NCBI RefSeq assembly: GCF_000024965.1
Contig: NC_013530.1
Span: forward strand, 1,302,001 to 1,366,000
Source: Xylanimonas cellulosilytica DSM 15894
Lineage (GTDB): Bacteria; Actinomycetota; Actinomycetes; Actinomycetales; Cellulomonadaceae
Direction of reading: 5' to 3'
DNA: 64,000 nucleotides
Both the position numbers and the translations under genes were made by a program. The notes below the pieces were generated by a model. That model made no database searches. It had not been told where the DNA came from and worked only from the letters and a program-made list of their open reading frames with translations. Positions 47,501 through 55,403 of the stretch are shown piece after piece (position 1 is the stretch's first letter; the number at the start of each line of letters is the position of its first letter).

Positions 47501-49446
47501 CGGCCGAGCTCGACCGGGCGGCCCTGGGCGTCGCCCTTCCAGAACGGGAGGCGTCCGGGGAGCCCGGGGGCCGGGCTGACCAGGACGCGGTCGGGCGTGA
47601 TGTCCTCGATGCGCCATGTCGACGAGCCGAGCGTGAACGTGTCGCCGACGCGCGACTCGTAGACCATCTCCTCGTCCAGCTCGCCCACCCGCTTGCCGCC
47701 GCGCTGGGCGCCCTCCTCGGAGCCCGCGAGGTAGACGCCGTACAGGCCGCGGTCCGGGATGGTGCCGCCGCTGGTCGCCGCGAGCCGCAGCGCGCCCGGC
47801 CGCCCCGAGAGGCGGTCCGTGGCGCGGTCCCACACGATGCGGGCGCGCAGCTCCGCGAAGTCCTCGCTGGGGTAGCGGCCCGCGAGCATGTCGAGCACGG
47901 CGTTCCAGGTCGCGTCGCCCAGGTGCGCGTACGGGTGGGCGCGGCGGAACGTCGCCAGCAGCTCGGCCGCGTCCCAGTCGTCGGTGGCGAGCGCGGCCAC
48001 CACCTGCTGGGCCAGCACGTCGAGCGGGTTCGCCGGCACGTGCAGCGGCTCGATCTCGCCGGCGCGCATGCGCTGCGCGACGACGGCGGCCGGCACCAGG
48101 TCGCCCCGGTGCGTGGGGAAGACGACGCCGTGCGAGACCGCCCCGACCTGGTGGCCTGCCCGTCCGATGCGCTGCAGCCCGCTGGCCACCGACGGCGGCG
48201 CACCCACCTGCACGACGAGGTCGACCGCCCCCATGTCGATGCCGAGCTCCAACGAGCTGGTGGCGACGACGGCGGGCAGCCGCCCCTCCTTGAGCTCCGA
48301 CTCGGTGCGGGTCCGCTCGGCGCGGCTCATCGAGCCGTGGTGGGCACGCGCCAGCACCTCGGCGTCGGGAGATCGCCCGACGGCGGTGCCCGACTGCCCG
48401 GGAGCCGCCGCCGGCCAGGTGGCGCCCTGGTCGTCGACCGCCTCGCCCAGGCGCTGCGACCACAGCTCGTTCATGCGACTCGTCAGCCGCTCGGCCCCGC
48501 GCCGCGAGTTGGTGAACACCAGGGTGGAGCGGTGGCCGGCGACGAGGTCGACCACGCGTTCCTCGACGTGCGGCCACACCGACGCACGGCGCAGGGGGGA
48601 GGCCGCGTCACCGGTCAGGTCCGGGGCGCCGGGTCCGGCGTCGTCGTCGGAGCCACCGGGCTGCCCGACGGCGTCGAGGTCGGCGAGGTCCGGCACAGGG
48701 ACGACGACGTCGATCGCCCACCGCTTGGTGGCCGGCGGCTGGACGACCACGACCTCGCGGCCGCCGTCGTCGGCCGTGCGGTGGCCGCCGAGGAACTGGG
48801 CGACCACCTCGACGGGGCGGACCGTTGCCGAGAGCCCGACACGCTGGGCCGGACGCGACCCGGAGGCGACCAGGAGTGCGTCCAGGCGCTCCAGGCTCAG
48901 CGCGAGGTGCGCGCCGCGCTTGGTCCCGGCGACGGCGTGGATCTCGTCGAGGATCACCGTCTCGACGCCCAGCAGGCCGGCGCGCGCCTGGCTCGTGAGC
49001 ACCAGGAAGAGCGACTCCGGCGTCGTGACGAGGACGTCCGGCGGGCGGGTGGCGAAGGAGCGGCGCTCGCTCGGCGGCGTGTCGCCGGTGCGCATGCCGA
49101 CGGCGATCTCCGGCGTCTCGATCCCCGCGCGGGCCGCGGCCTGGCGGATGCCGGTCAGCGGGGAGCGCAGGTTGCGCTGCACGTCCGCGGCGAGCGCCTT
49201 GAGCGGCGACACGTACAGCACGCGGCAGCGGCGCGCACGCTCGGGCACCGGCTCGTGGTGCAGCCGGTCGATCGCCCACAGGAACGCCGCGAGCGTCTTG
49301 CCGGACCCGGTGGGAGCGACGACGAGGGCGTGCTTGCACTGCCCGATCGCGTCCCAGGCGCCGTCCTGCGCCGCCGTCGGGCCCTCGAACGCACCCGCGA
49401 ACCAGTCCCGGGTCGCGGGGCCGAGGCGGTCGAGGGGCGACGTCAC
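44548..49446 (-). CDS. lhr: ATP-dependent helicase Lhr (large helicase-related)
   Basis: 1632 aa superfamily-2 3'-5' DNA helicase. Walker A APTGSGKT is at residues 44-51, the DEIH box at 167-170, and motif VI-like QRIGRAGHQVG about 570. The second RecA-like domain is followed by a winged-helix and the large Lhr C-terminal extension, giving the typical >1500 residue size. Mycobacterial Lhr is a DNA-damage helicase. GTG 49446 has a weak -10-like CACAAT just upstream. The nei gene lies about 120 nt downstream on the same strand. Confidence 0.94.
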   Translation of the reverse strand: MTSPLDRLGPATRDWFAGAFEGPTAAQDGAWDAIGQCKHALVVAPTGSGKTLAAFLWAIDRLHHEPVPERARRCRVLYVSPLKALAADVQRNLRSPLTGIRQAAARAGIETPEIAVGMRTGDTPPSERRSFATRPPDVLVTTPESLFLVLTSQARAGLLGVETVILDEIHAVAGTKRGAHLALSLERLDALLVASGSRPAQRVGLSATVRPVEVVAQFLGGHRTADDGGREVVVVQPPATKRWAIDVVVPVPDLADLDAVGQPGGSDDDAGPGAPDLTGDAASPLRRASVWPHVEERVVDLVAGHRSTLVFTNSRRGAERLTSRMNELWSQRLGEAVDDQGATWPAAAPGQSGTAVGRSPDAEVLARAHHGSMSRAERTRTESELKEGRLPAVVATSSLELGIDMGAVDLVVQVGAPPSVASGLQRIGRAGHQVGAVSHGVVFPTHRGDLVPAAVVAQRMRAGEIEPLHVPANPLDVLAQQVVAALATDDWDAAELLATFRRAHPYAHLGDATWNAVLDMLAGRYPSEDFAELRARIVWDRATDRLSGRPGALRLAATSGGTIPDRGLYGVYLAGSEEGAQRGGKRVGELDEEMVYESRVGDTFTLGSSTWRIEDITPDRVLVSPAPGLPGRLPFWKGDAQGRPVELGRAMGAFVRTIDTELAAGPDGADAGRARLREAGLDAWAADNLAAYLTEQRTATGRLPDDRTIVVERFRDELGDWRVVVHSPFGARVHAPWSLVLAGRLRARYGLDVAVMHSDDGIVLRLPDSGAGWDDLGAAPTWADGGPGGAGSDAPIVTAEDLLVDPDDVVGAVRDELGSSVLFAARFREASARALLLPRRRPDRRQPLWQQRQRAAQLLQVAAQFPDFPMTLEAARECLQDDFDVAALAALMGDLGAGRVRIVEVATQTPSPFAQSLLFGYTAQFLYDGDAPLAERRAAALSLDPDLLAELLGDQGATAIADLLDPAAVERTESELQALAPDRQAKDAEGLWDVLRRTGPHPLAALEARTREEARGQVPDWLAELERARRLIRVRFAGAEQWAVVEDAGRLRDALGVALPVGVPETLTELVPDALGDLVRRHVRTHGPVAAADVAARYGLGVAVVLHALARLQAAGTVVRGALRPSSLGGTGDEWCDPEVLRTLRRRSLAALRAEVEPVEPQALGVFLPRWQQVGSPAAPRGVDGVLRAVEQLAGAAVPASALETLVLPARVPGYSPALLDELTTAGEVLWCGHARLPGSGGGDGMVSLHLADGAALTLRPPDPVEPGGPLDTPLHRAVLDLLTGSGGFFLPRLAELAGTSASATVDVLWDLVWAGRVTNDGLGPLREAVGTGAGGAHRAPRAPARARPVSRTRFGGLGRPASSGSPVSAAAVVRTGGGRWSALPDVERDPTIRAHALTQVLLERHGVLTRAVAPSEGAAGAFRDVYRVLRELEERGAVRRGYFVEGLGGSQFALPGAVDQLRTDAADRSRAHESDDDVARPASAPGRGSTRPGGDTRPPEALLLAATDPANPYGAALAWPRTGGASSVHRPGRKAGAVVVLVDGDLVLYVERGGRTVLSFAPPGPGGARRTGAAARELAAAASSGRLGRVLIQRVDGVPALTAARDRTPAAAALLDAGFAVTPRGLRVAGG

Positions 49447-49543
49447 CCGGCCATTGTGTCCCTGAGGTCCGACACGGGCGGGTGCGGCGAGGCGGCCGGT
49501 GCGCGCCGCCCGGGCTCCCCGGAAGTGGTGGCAGGCTGGTCCC

Positions 49544-49780
49544 GTGCGTCTGCGGGAGTTCTGGCAGCTGGTCGACGAGGTCTTCGGGCCGGGGTACGGC
49601 CGCGCTCTCGCGCGCGAGCAGGTGCTCGACGCGCTCGACGGGCACACCCCGGTGGAGGCGCTCGACGCCGGCGCCCAGCCGCGCGACGTGTGGCATGCGC
49701 TGTGCGACGCCCTGGACGTGCCCGACGCCGATCGCTGGGGGACCGGCCGCCGCCGCAAGGCGCCGCCGCCGTCGCGCTGA
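49544..49780 (+). CDS. DUF3046 family protein
   Basis: 78 aa small protein with RLREFWQLVDEVFGPGYGR and a basic tail (TGRRRKAPPPSR). DUF3046 members precede recA in many actinomycetes (Rv2738c). Function unknown; the LREFWxLVDEVFG core looks like a short alpha-helical fold. GTG 49544 follows a -10-like CAGGCT (49532-49537) by 6 nt, supporting a leaderless mRNA. Confidence 0.85.
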   Translation: MRLREFWQLVDEVFGPGYGRALAREQVLDALDGHTPVEALDAGAQPRDVWHALCDALDVPDADRWGTGRRRKAPPPSR

Positions 49781-49838
49781 GAACCGTCGGGCTCGGCGGG
49801 TGACACGGCGGCGCGACACGCGGGCGCCTCCACCGACT

Positions 49839-49861
49839 TCGAACAGATGTGCGAGTAGAGT
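49839..49861 (+). promoter_or_regulatory. LexA (SOS) box and recA promoter
   Basis: TCGAAC-AGAT-GTGCGA (49839-49854) matches the actinobacterial/Bacillus-type LexA operator TCGAAC-N4-GTTCGA with one mismatch. A -10-like TAGAGT (49856-49861) follows immediately, so LexA bound here would block the recA promoter. Confidence 0.7.
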
Positions 49862-50014
49862 CTTCCCACAGGCACGGATTTCGGAACCTTGTCGACAGGC
49901 AAGGGCCGGAGCAGGCGTCCGTGTCGGTGGCTGCGCATACGGTCCACACCGATGAGCTCGCAGACACGCCCCGCCCCGCGCGCACGCCGCGCCCCGACGA
50001 CGAAGGTGAACGAC

Positions 50015-51145
50015 ATGCCCGCACCGGCAGACCGCGAGAAGGCCCTCGAAGCGGCCCTCGCCCAGATCGACCGCAGCTTCGGCAAGGGCTCGGTCATGCG
50101 GCTCGGCGAGGAGACACGCGCTCCCGTCGAGGTGATCCCCACCGGCTCGATCGCGCTCGACGTCGCGCTCGGCATCGGCGGCCTCCCGCGCGGCCGCGTC
50201 ATCGAGATCTACGGCCCCGAGTCCTCCGGCAAGACGACGGTGGCCCTGCACGCGGTCGCCAGCGCCCAGCGCGCGGGCGGCATCGCCGCCTTCATCGACG
50301 CCGAGCACGCGCTCGACCCGGAGTACGCCAAGAAGCTCGGCGTCGACACCGACGCCCTGCTCGTCTCCCAGCCCGACACGGGGGAGCAGGCGCTCGAGAT
50401 CGCGGACATGCTGATCCGCTCCGGCGCGCTCGACGTCATCGTCATCGACTCGGTCGCGGCGCTGGTGCCCAAGGCCGAGATCGAGGGCGAGATGGGCGAC
50501 AGCCACGTCGGCCTCCAGGCCCGCCTCATGTCCCAGGCGCTGCGCAAGATCACGGGCGCGCTCAACTCGTCGGGCACGTCGGCGATCTTCATCAACCAGC
50601 TCCGCGAGAAGATCGGCGTATTTTTCGGCTCCCCCGAGACGACGACCGGTGGTAAGGCGCTCAAGTTCTACGCCTCCGTCCGCCTGGACATCCGCCGCAT
50701 CGAGACCCTCAAGGAGGGCACCGAGCCGGTCGGCAACCGCACCCGCGTCAAGGTCGTCAAGAACAAGATGGCCCCGCCGTTCAAGCAGGCCGAGTTCGAC
50801 ATCCTCTACGGCGTCGGCATCTCCCGCGAGGGCGGCCTGATCGACATGGGCGTGGAGCACGGCCTGGTGCGCAAGTCCGGCTCGTGGTTCACGTACGAGG
50901 GCGACCAGCTCGGCCAGGGCAAGGAGAACGCCCGCGGGTTCCTGCGCGACAACCCCGACCTCGCCAACGAGATCGAGAAGCGCATCAAGGAGAAGCTCGG
51001 TGTCGGGGCCAAGGTCGACGCCCCGGCCGACGCCGCCGCCGATGGAGCCGACGAGACTGTGGCCGCACCGGCCGCCGCCCCGGCGAAGACGACGGCCGGC
51101 CCGGCCAGGACGACGGCCGCCAAGGGCAAGAAGGCTCCGTTCTGA
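50015..51145 (+). CDS. recA: recombinase RecA
   Basis: 376 aa strand-exchange and SOS coprotease. Walker A GPESSGKT is at residues 67-74; loops L1 and L2 ([14 protein letters not shown]) and the C-terminal region are complete. The C-terminus is unusually long and Ala/Lys-rich ([20 protein letters not shown]). ATG 50015 is set by the conserved [15 protein letters not shown]; the in-frame sequence upstream is non-homologous. There is no intein, unlike in M. tuberculosis. A LexA box precedes it, and it overlaps recX by one base. Confidence 0.97.
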   Translation: MPAPADREKALEAALAQIDRSFGKGSVMRLGEETRAPVEVIPTGSIALDVALGIGGLPRGRVIEIYGPESSGKTTVALHAVASAQRAGGIAAFIDAEHALDPEYAKKLGVDTDALLVSQPDTGEQALEIADMLIRSGALDVIVIDSVAALVPKAEIEGEMGDSHVGLQARLMSQALRKITGALNSSGTSAIFINQLREKIGVFFGSPETTTGGKALKFYASVRLDIRRIETLKEGTEPVGNRTRVKVVKNKMAPPFKQAEFDILYGVGISREGGLIDMGVEHGLVRKSGSWFTYEGDQLGQGKENARGFLRDNPDLANEIEKRIKEKLGVGAKVDAPADAAADGADETVAAPAAAPAKTTAGPARTTAAKGKKAPF

Positions 51146-51795
51146 TGGAGGGTGTGTCTGGCGGTCGCGGCGCGGGGAAGCGTCGCGGCCGCCCGGCACG
51201 TCCGGAGCACGGCGATGGTGAAGGGCGCGCTGCCCGTCGTGAGCGCACGCCGCGGAAGTCCGTCGCCGAACGCCTGGAGAGCGGCGAGCTGACCATCGAG
51301 GAGGCGGTCGAGCTCGCCCGCGAGACGGTGCTGCGCGTCCTCACCGCCGCACCCAAGAGCCGTCGTGAGCTCGAGCAGTCCCTGGGTCGCAAGGGTTACC
51401 CGGAGCACGTCGTCACCCCCGTGCTGGACCGCTTCGACGAGGTCGGCCTGGTGGACGACGCCGAGTACGCCCAGATGGTCGTGCGTACCCGGCACGGAGA
51501 GCGCGGCCTGGCCCGCCGGGCCATCGCCATGGAGCTGCGCCGTCGTGGCATCGACGACGACACGGCCGTCGAAGCGCTCGAGCAGGTGGACGACGAGGAC
51601 GAGCGCGTGACCGCAGAGCAGCTCGCACACAAGCTCGTCGCCCGCACCCGAGGGCTGGACCGCGACGTGCGCGTCCGCCGGGCAGCCGCCGCGCTGGCCC
51701 GCAAGGGCTACGGCCCCGGACTGGCCTTCGGCGTCGTCAAGGATGCGCTAGCCGCCGAGGGCGAAGAGATGGACGACCTGCCCGAGTACGGCTGA
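51145..51795 (+). CDS. recX: RecA regulator RecX
   Basis: 216 aa. RecX binds RecA filaments and limits their activity. After a basic, disordered N-terminal part come the three helical repeats: KSRRELEQSLGRKGYP, RGLARRAIAMELRRRGI and RRAAAALARKGYGPGLAF. The start ATG overlaps the recA TGA (TGATG), the standard coupling. It is convergent with gluD. Confidence 0.94.
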   Translation: MEGVSGGRGAGKRRGRPARPEHGDGEGRAARRERTPRKSVAERLESGELTIEEAVELARETVLRVLTAAPKSRRELEQSLGRKGYPEHVVTPVLDRFDEVGLVDDAEYAQMVVRTRHGERGLARRAIAMELRRRGIDDDTAVEALEQVDDEDERVTAEQLAHKLVARTRGLDRDVRVRRAAAALARKGYGPGLAFGVVKDALAAEGEEMDDLPEYG

Positions 51796-51821
51796 GCCCG
51801 GCCGGAGGGCTCGACCACCTC

Positions 51822-51853
51822 GCCGGCCGACGGCCGGCACCGACGGCCGGCAC
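51822..51853. terminator. GC-rich hairpin and 13-bp tandem repeat between recX and gluD
   Basis: GCCGGCC/GGCCGGC (51822-51828 with 51832-51838) closes a 3-nt loop, and CGACGGCCGGCAC is repeated exactly twice (51828-51840, 51841-51853). It lies between convergent stops and probably terminates transcription from both sides. Confidence 0.5.
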
Positions 51854-51877
51854 CGACCTGCCAGCGGGCACCGCGGG

Positions 51878-52762
51878 CTATACCTCCGCCGCGACCCCCC
51901 GCGTGACCGCGATCGACGGGCCGATCCCGGGTCCCGCCTCCGTCCGCCCGGCGGTCCGCGACGACAGCCGGCGCGAGAGCCGGTGCGCCACCCACGACAG
52001 CCCCATGTTCACCAGGATGAACAGCACGGCCACGACGAACAGGGTCTGCAACGGGTTGCCGCCGCCGGATGCGAGCACCTGGGCGGAGCGCAGCAGGTCC
52101 GTGTACCCGATGAGCTGACCGAGCGCGGAGTCCTTGAGCACCACCACCAGCTGCGAGATCACGGCCGGCAGCATCGCGATGAGCGCTTGGGGGAGCTGGA
52201 TCGACCGGAGCGTCTGCCCCTGCGTCAGTCCCAGGGAGAGCCCTGCCTCGGACTGCCCGCGCGGCAGGTTCACCACACCGGAGCGCACGAGCTCCGCGAT
52301 GACCGCCCCGTTGTAGAGCACGAGCGCGACGACGACGGCGGCGTACGCCGAGTCCGGGACGAGACCGCGCAGCACCACGCCGAAGAACACGTTGAGGAAC
52401 ACCATCATGAGCAGCACGGGCACGGCCCGGAAGAACTCGACGACCACCGAGCTGATCCAGCGCACCGCACGCAGGTGGGACAACCGCCCCATGCCGAACA
52501 GGACCCCGAAGAGCACGGCGCCAACGGTCGCCACGGCCGCGGCCTGCAACGTGTTCCGTAGCCCGGGCAGGTAGTAGAACTCCCATGCCCGCGCGTCGGT
52601 GGCGGTGCGCCACAGGCCGGCGTCGAGCTGTCCGCGCTGGGCGAGGATGATCAGCGCCCACGCGGCCACCCCGACCACGAAGATGCCGCCGACGATGTTC
52701 CCGCCGACCATGAGGCGGCGGCCACGAGGGCCGGGTTCGTCGAACAGGACCGAGGCGCTCAT
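51878..52762 (-). CDS. gluD: amino acid ABC transporter permease (GluD-like)
   Basis: 294 aa membrane permease with about five helices plus an N-terminal one. The HisM-type signature is SGVVNLPRGQSEAGLSLGLT, with the EAA loop GQSEAGLSLGLTQGQTL. It pairs with GluC to form the channel for a glutamate-type transporter. The ATG overlaps the gluC stop by 4 nt. The set lies next to recX-recA and miaB as in Corynebacterium glutamicum, where gluABCD is the glutamate importer. Confidence 0.9.
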   Translation of the reverse strand: MSASVLFDEPGPRGRRLMVGGNIVGGIFVVGVAAWALIILAQRGQLDAGLWRTATDARAWEFYYLPGLRNTLQAAAVATVGAVLFGVLFGMGRLSHLRAVRWISSVVVEFFRAVPVLLMMVFLNVFFGVVLRGLVPDSAYAAVVVALVLYNGAVIAELVRSGVVNLPRGQSEAGLSLGLTQGQTLRSIQLPQALIAMLPAVISQLVVVLKDSALGQLIGYTDLLRSAQVLASGGGNPLQTLFVVAVLFILVNMGLSWVAHRLSRRLSSRTAGRTEAGPGIGPSIAVTRGVAAEV

Positions 52763-53436
52763 CGCTTCACCGCCAGCTTGCCGGACAGCCAGGTGGTGAC
52801 CAGGCCGATGGGGATGACCAGGAGGACGAACCCGATGGCGAAGGTCAGGAAGACCGGCCACAGGTAGTCGGGTCGGAACTCGACCATCGTCTTCATCGTG
52901 CCCGCTGCCTCACCGGCGACGGAGGCCGCCGCGGCCACCGTCGAGTTCTTCAGCAGTGCGATGAGCGTGTTGCCGAGCGGGGCGATCGCTCCGCGGAAGG
53001 CCTGCGGAAGCACCACGATCCGCGCGGCGGCCAGGAACGGCAGCCCGATCGCGCGGGCTGCCTCGGCCTGCCCCACGGGCACGGTGTTGACGCCGGAGCG
53101 GATCGACTCGCAGACGAACGCCGCGTGGTAGACCCCGAGGCCGACGACGGCGAAGTTGAAGAAGTTCTGGGTGAAGTTGGAGGACAACGAGACGTTGAGC
53201 TGCGTCCACACCGCCAGGACCAGGAACGTCATGATCACGGTCAGCGGTGTGTTGCGGATGACGTCGACGTACACGGTGCCCGCCCACCGCAGGGACGTCA
53301 GCGGTGAGATCCGCATGACGGCCAGCACGGTGCCGATCGCGAGGGCGACCAGCGCACCCCAGAACGTCAGCTGGATGTTCAGCCAGAACGCCCCGAGGAC
53401 GTCGTACTCGGTGAGGAGGTCGAGGAAGTTCGACAC
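52759..53436 (-). CDS. gluC: amino acid ABC transporter permease (GluC-like)
   Basis: 225 aa with about five membrane helices; the EAA loop is PVGQAEAARAIGLPFLAAAR. It forms the heterodimeric channel with GluD. ATG 53436. The 143-nt gap from gluB contains a REP-like unit and a separate strong hairpin, which could lower expression of the permeases relative to the binding protein. Confidence 0.9.
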   Translation of the reverse strand: MSNFLDLLTEYDVLGAFWLNIQLTFWGALVALAIGTVLAVMRISPLTSLRWAGTVYVDVIRNTPLTVIMTFLVLAVWTQLNVSLSSNFTQNFFNFAVVGLGVYHAAFVCESIRSGVNTVPVGQAEAARAIGLPFLAAARIVVLPQAFRGAIAPLGNTLIALLKNSTVAAAASVAGEAAGTMKTMVEFRPDYLWPVFLTFAIGFVLLVIPIGLVTTWLSGKLAVKR

Positions 53437-53485
53437 GGAACCTCATTCGGTCGAGGTGGTTCGGACAGGGCAGAGCGTGGGCGAC

Positions 53486-53570
53486 GTGGTTTCGACAGGC
53501 TCAACCACCGGAGCCGCGACCGGGGCCGGGATGCTTCGACGGGCTCGACCAGCGTGGTCGAGCCCGTCGA
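53486..53570. repeat. REP-like unit and 16-bp perfect hairpin between gluB and gluC
   Basis: A reverse REP-like unit (53486-53510) is followed by a different, perfect 16-bp inverted repeat with a 3-nt loop (53536-53551 and 53555-53570; related core GGGCTCGACCA). Both lie between the gluB stop and the gluC start on the transcribed strand. Both arms resemble the REP core. Confidence 0.8.
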
Positions 53571-53579
53571 GCGCGTCGG

Positions 53580-54428
53580 TCAGGCGCAGGCGTCCTGCTC
53601 CGGCGGGTTCGTCTCGGCGTTGGCGGTGTAGCCGGTGCCCTCGGTGTTCTTCGCCACGAGCTCCTCCCACGTGCCGTCGGAGATCATCTCGCCGATGGCC
53701 TCGTTGATGGCCTCGCAGCGGTCGGAGCCCTTGGGCAGGCCCACGCCGTAGCGCTCGGTGGAGAACGGCGCACCCACGACTTTGACCTTGCCCCGGTTGG
53801 CGTCGGTGGCGGCCAGGCCGGCGAGGATGATGTCGTCGGTGGTCACGGCGTCGATCTCGGCGTTGGCGGCGACGAGCGCGGTGACGCACTCGGCGTAACC
53901 GGGCCGCTCGAGCAGGTTGACCGTGTCCGCGTGCTCGTCCTTGATCTTCTGGGCCGAGGTCGACCCGGTGACCGAGCACAGGTTCTTGCCGGCCAGGTCC
54001 TCCGGCCCGTTGATGTCGGTGTTGTCGGCTGCGACGAGCAGGTCCTGCCCGGCCACGAAGTACGGCCCGGCGAAGTCGATGACCTCCTTGCGCGCGTCGG
54101 TGATCGAGTACGTCGCGAAGATCATGTCGACCTGCCCGGTCTGCAGCATCTGCTCGCGCTGCGCGGACGGGGACTCGACCCACTGGATCTGGTCGACCGA
54201 GTAGCCGAGCTTCTCGGCGACGTACGTGGCGACGTCGACGTCGAAGCCGGTGTGGTCGGCGCCGTCCTGGAAGCCGAGGCCCGGCTGGTCGAACTTGACC
54301 CCGATCTTGATGCTGCCTTCGGCGTCGCCGGTGGTGCCGTTCTCGCCCGGGGTGCCGCTGGAACAGGCAGACAGGGTGAGGGCGGCGGTGGCCGCCAGGG
54401 CGAGAAGCCCCTTGGTGTGCTTGCGCAT
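53580..54428 (-). CDS. gluB: amino acid ABC transporter substrate-binding lipoprotein (GluB-like)
   Basis: 282 aa. A lipobox LSACSS follows a hydrophobic signal (LLALAATAALTLSAC, Cys at about residue 23). The two-lobed periplasmic-binding-protein fold shows IKIGVKFDQPGLGFQDG and FDVDVATYVAEKLGY, typical of family 3 (amino acid). ATG 54428, 46 nt after gluA. Substrate inferred as glutamate/aspartate from synteny. Confidence 0.92.
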   Translation of the reverse strand: MRKHTKGLLALAATAALTLSACSSGTPGENGTTGDAEGSIKIGVKFDQPGLGFQDGADHTGFDVDVATYVAEKLGYSVDQIQWVESPSAQREQMLQTGQVDMIFATYSITDARKEVIDFAGPYFVAGQDLLVAADNTDINGPEDLAGKNLCSVTGSTSAQKIKDEHADTVNLLERPGYAECVTALVAANAEIDAVTTDDIILAGLAATDANRGKVKVVGAPFSTERYGVGLPKGSDRCEAINEAIGEMISDGTWEELVAKNTEGTGYTANAETNPPEQDACA

Positions 54429-54474
54429 TGGTGTCCCCTTCGGTGGTGCGTCCCCCCGGACGCGGTTCAGCGGA

Positions 54475-55224
54475 TCAGTGGACGAGGATCTTCGACAGGA
54501 AGTCCTTCGCCCGCGACGACGTCGGCGCGGTGAAGAACGTGTCCGGGTCGGCCTCCTCGACGATCTGCCCGTCGGCCATGAAGACGACCCTGTCGGCGGC
54601 CTTGCGGGCAAACCCCATCTCGTGCGTGACGACGATCATCGTCATGCCCTCCTTGGCGAGGGCCACCATGACGTCGAGCACCTCCTGGACCATCTCCGGG
54701 TCCAGGGCCGAGGTGGGCTCGTCGAACAGCATGACCTTCGGTTGCATCGCCAGCGCTCTTGCGATGGCGACGCGTTGCTGCTGCCCGCCGGAGAGCTGGG
54801 CGGGCATCTTGCGTGCCTGGTTCTCGACGCCGACCCGCCGCAGCAGCGTCAGCGCTGCCTCCTCGGCGTCCTTCTTCGGCGTCCCGCGCGCCTTGCGCGG
54901 TCCCAGGGTCACGTTGTCGAGCACGGTCTTGTGCGCGAACAGGTTGAACGACTGGAAGACCATCCCGACGTCGGCGCGGAGCCTGGCGAGGCTCCTGCCC
55001 TCGGCGGGCAGCGGCGAGCCGTCGATCGTGATCGTCCCGGTGTCGATGGTCTCCAGCCGGTTGATCGCCCGGCAGAGCGTGGACTTGCCGGAGCCGGACG
55101 GGCCGATGACGACGAGCACCTCGCCCTTGTGCACCGTCAGGTCGATGTCGCGCAGCACGTGAAGGTCACCGAAGTGTTTGTTCACGCCCTTGAGCTCGAC
55201 CAGGGCAGGTGCTGGTTCTTCCAT
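54475..55224 (-). CDS. gluA: amino acid ABC transporter ATP-binding protein (GluA-like)
   Basis: 249 aa. Walker A GPSGSGKS (about 40-47), signature LSGGQQQR, Walker [16 protein letters not shown] and the switch His in VVTHEMGFA are all intact. Glutamate-type importers with this order (ATPase, binding protein, two permeases) lie beside recX in Corynebacterium. It starts the operon; the 179-nt gap to miaB holds the divergent promoters. Confidence 0.93.
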   Translation of the reverse strand: MEEPAPALVELKGVNKHFGDLHVLRDIDLTVHKGEVLVVIGPSGSGKSTLCRAINRLETIDTGTITIDGSPLPAEGRSLARLRADVGMVFQSFNLFAHKTVLDNVTLGPRKARGTPKKDAEEAALTLLRRVGVENQARKMPAQLSGGQQQRVAIARALAMQPKVMLFDEPTSALDPEMVQEVLDVMVALAKEGMTMIVVTHEMGFARKAADRVVFMADGQIVEEADPDTFFTAPTSSRAKDFLSKILVH

Positions 55225-55390
55225 GGCGGTCCCTCCGTCGATGCGTCAAGACGTACAGCATCCCCGTCCCAGGTCACAGGGAACAGCCTTCGACGTCGCT
55301 GTCCGGCTACGGTTCGGTCACGATTCGCTCGATCGTCGGTCATGACCGGACCTGATGTCGGTGGCGTTCCGTGCCTGAGGCTCGGGACCG

Positions 55391-55396
55391 TACCCT
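55391..55396 (+). promoter_or_regulatory. candidate -10 box of miaB
   Basis: TACCCT ends 7 nt before the miaB ATG at 55404; no Shine-Dalgarno sequence is seen. Confidence 0.45.
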
Positions 55397-55403
55397 AGAA
55401 CCG

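Noticed and set aside
45433-49803. Long plus-strand open frame opposite lhr
   Set aside because: Arg/Ala/Gly-rich frame without any domain, a usual artefact of high-GC coding DNA on the opposite strand.
44548-50202. Very long minus-strand frame extending lhr upstream to 50202
   Set aside because: The part beyond 49446 is antisense to DUF3046 and recA; the Lhr N-terminus (VTSPLDRLGPATRDWF) starts at GTG 49446.
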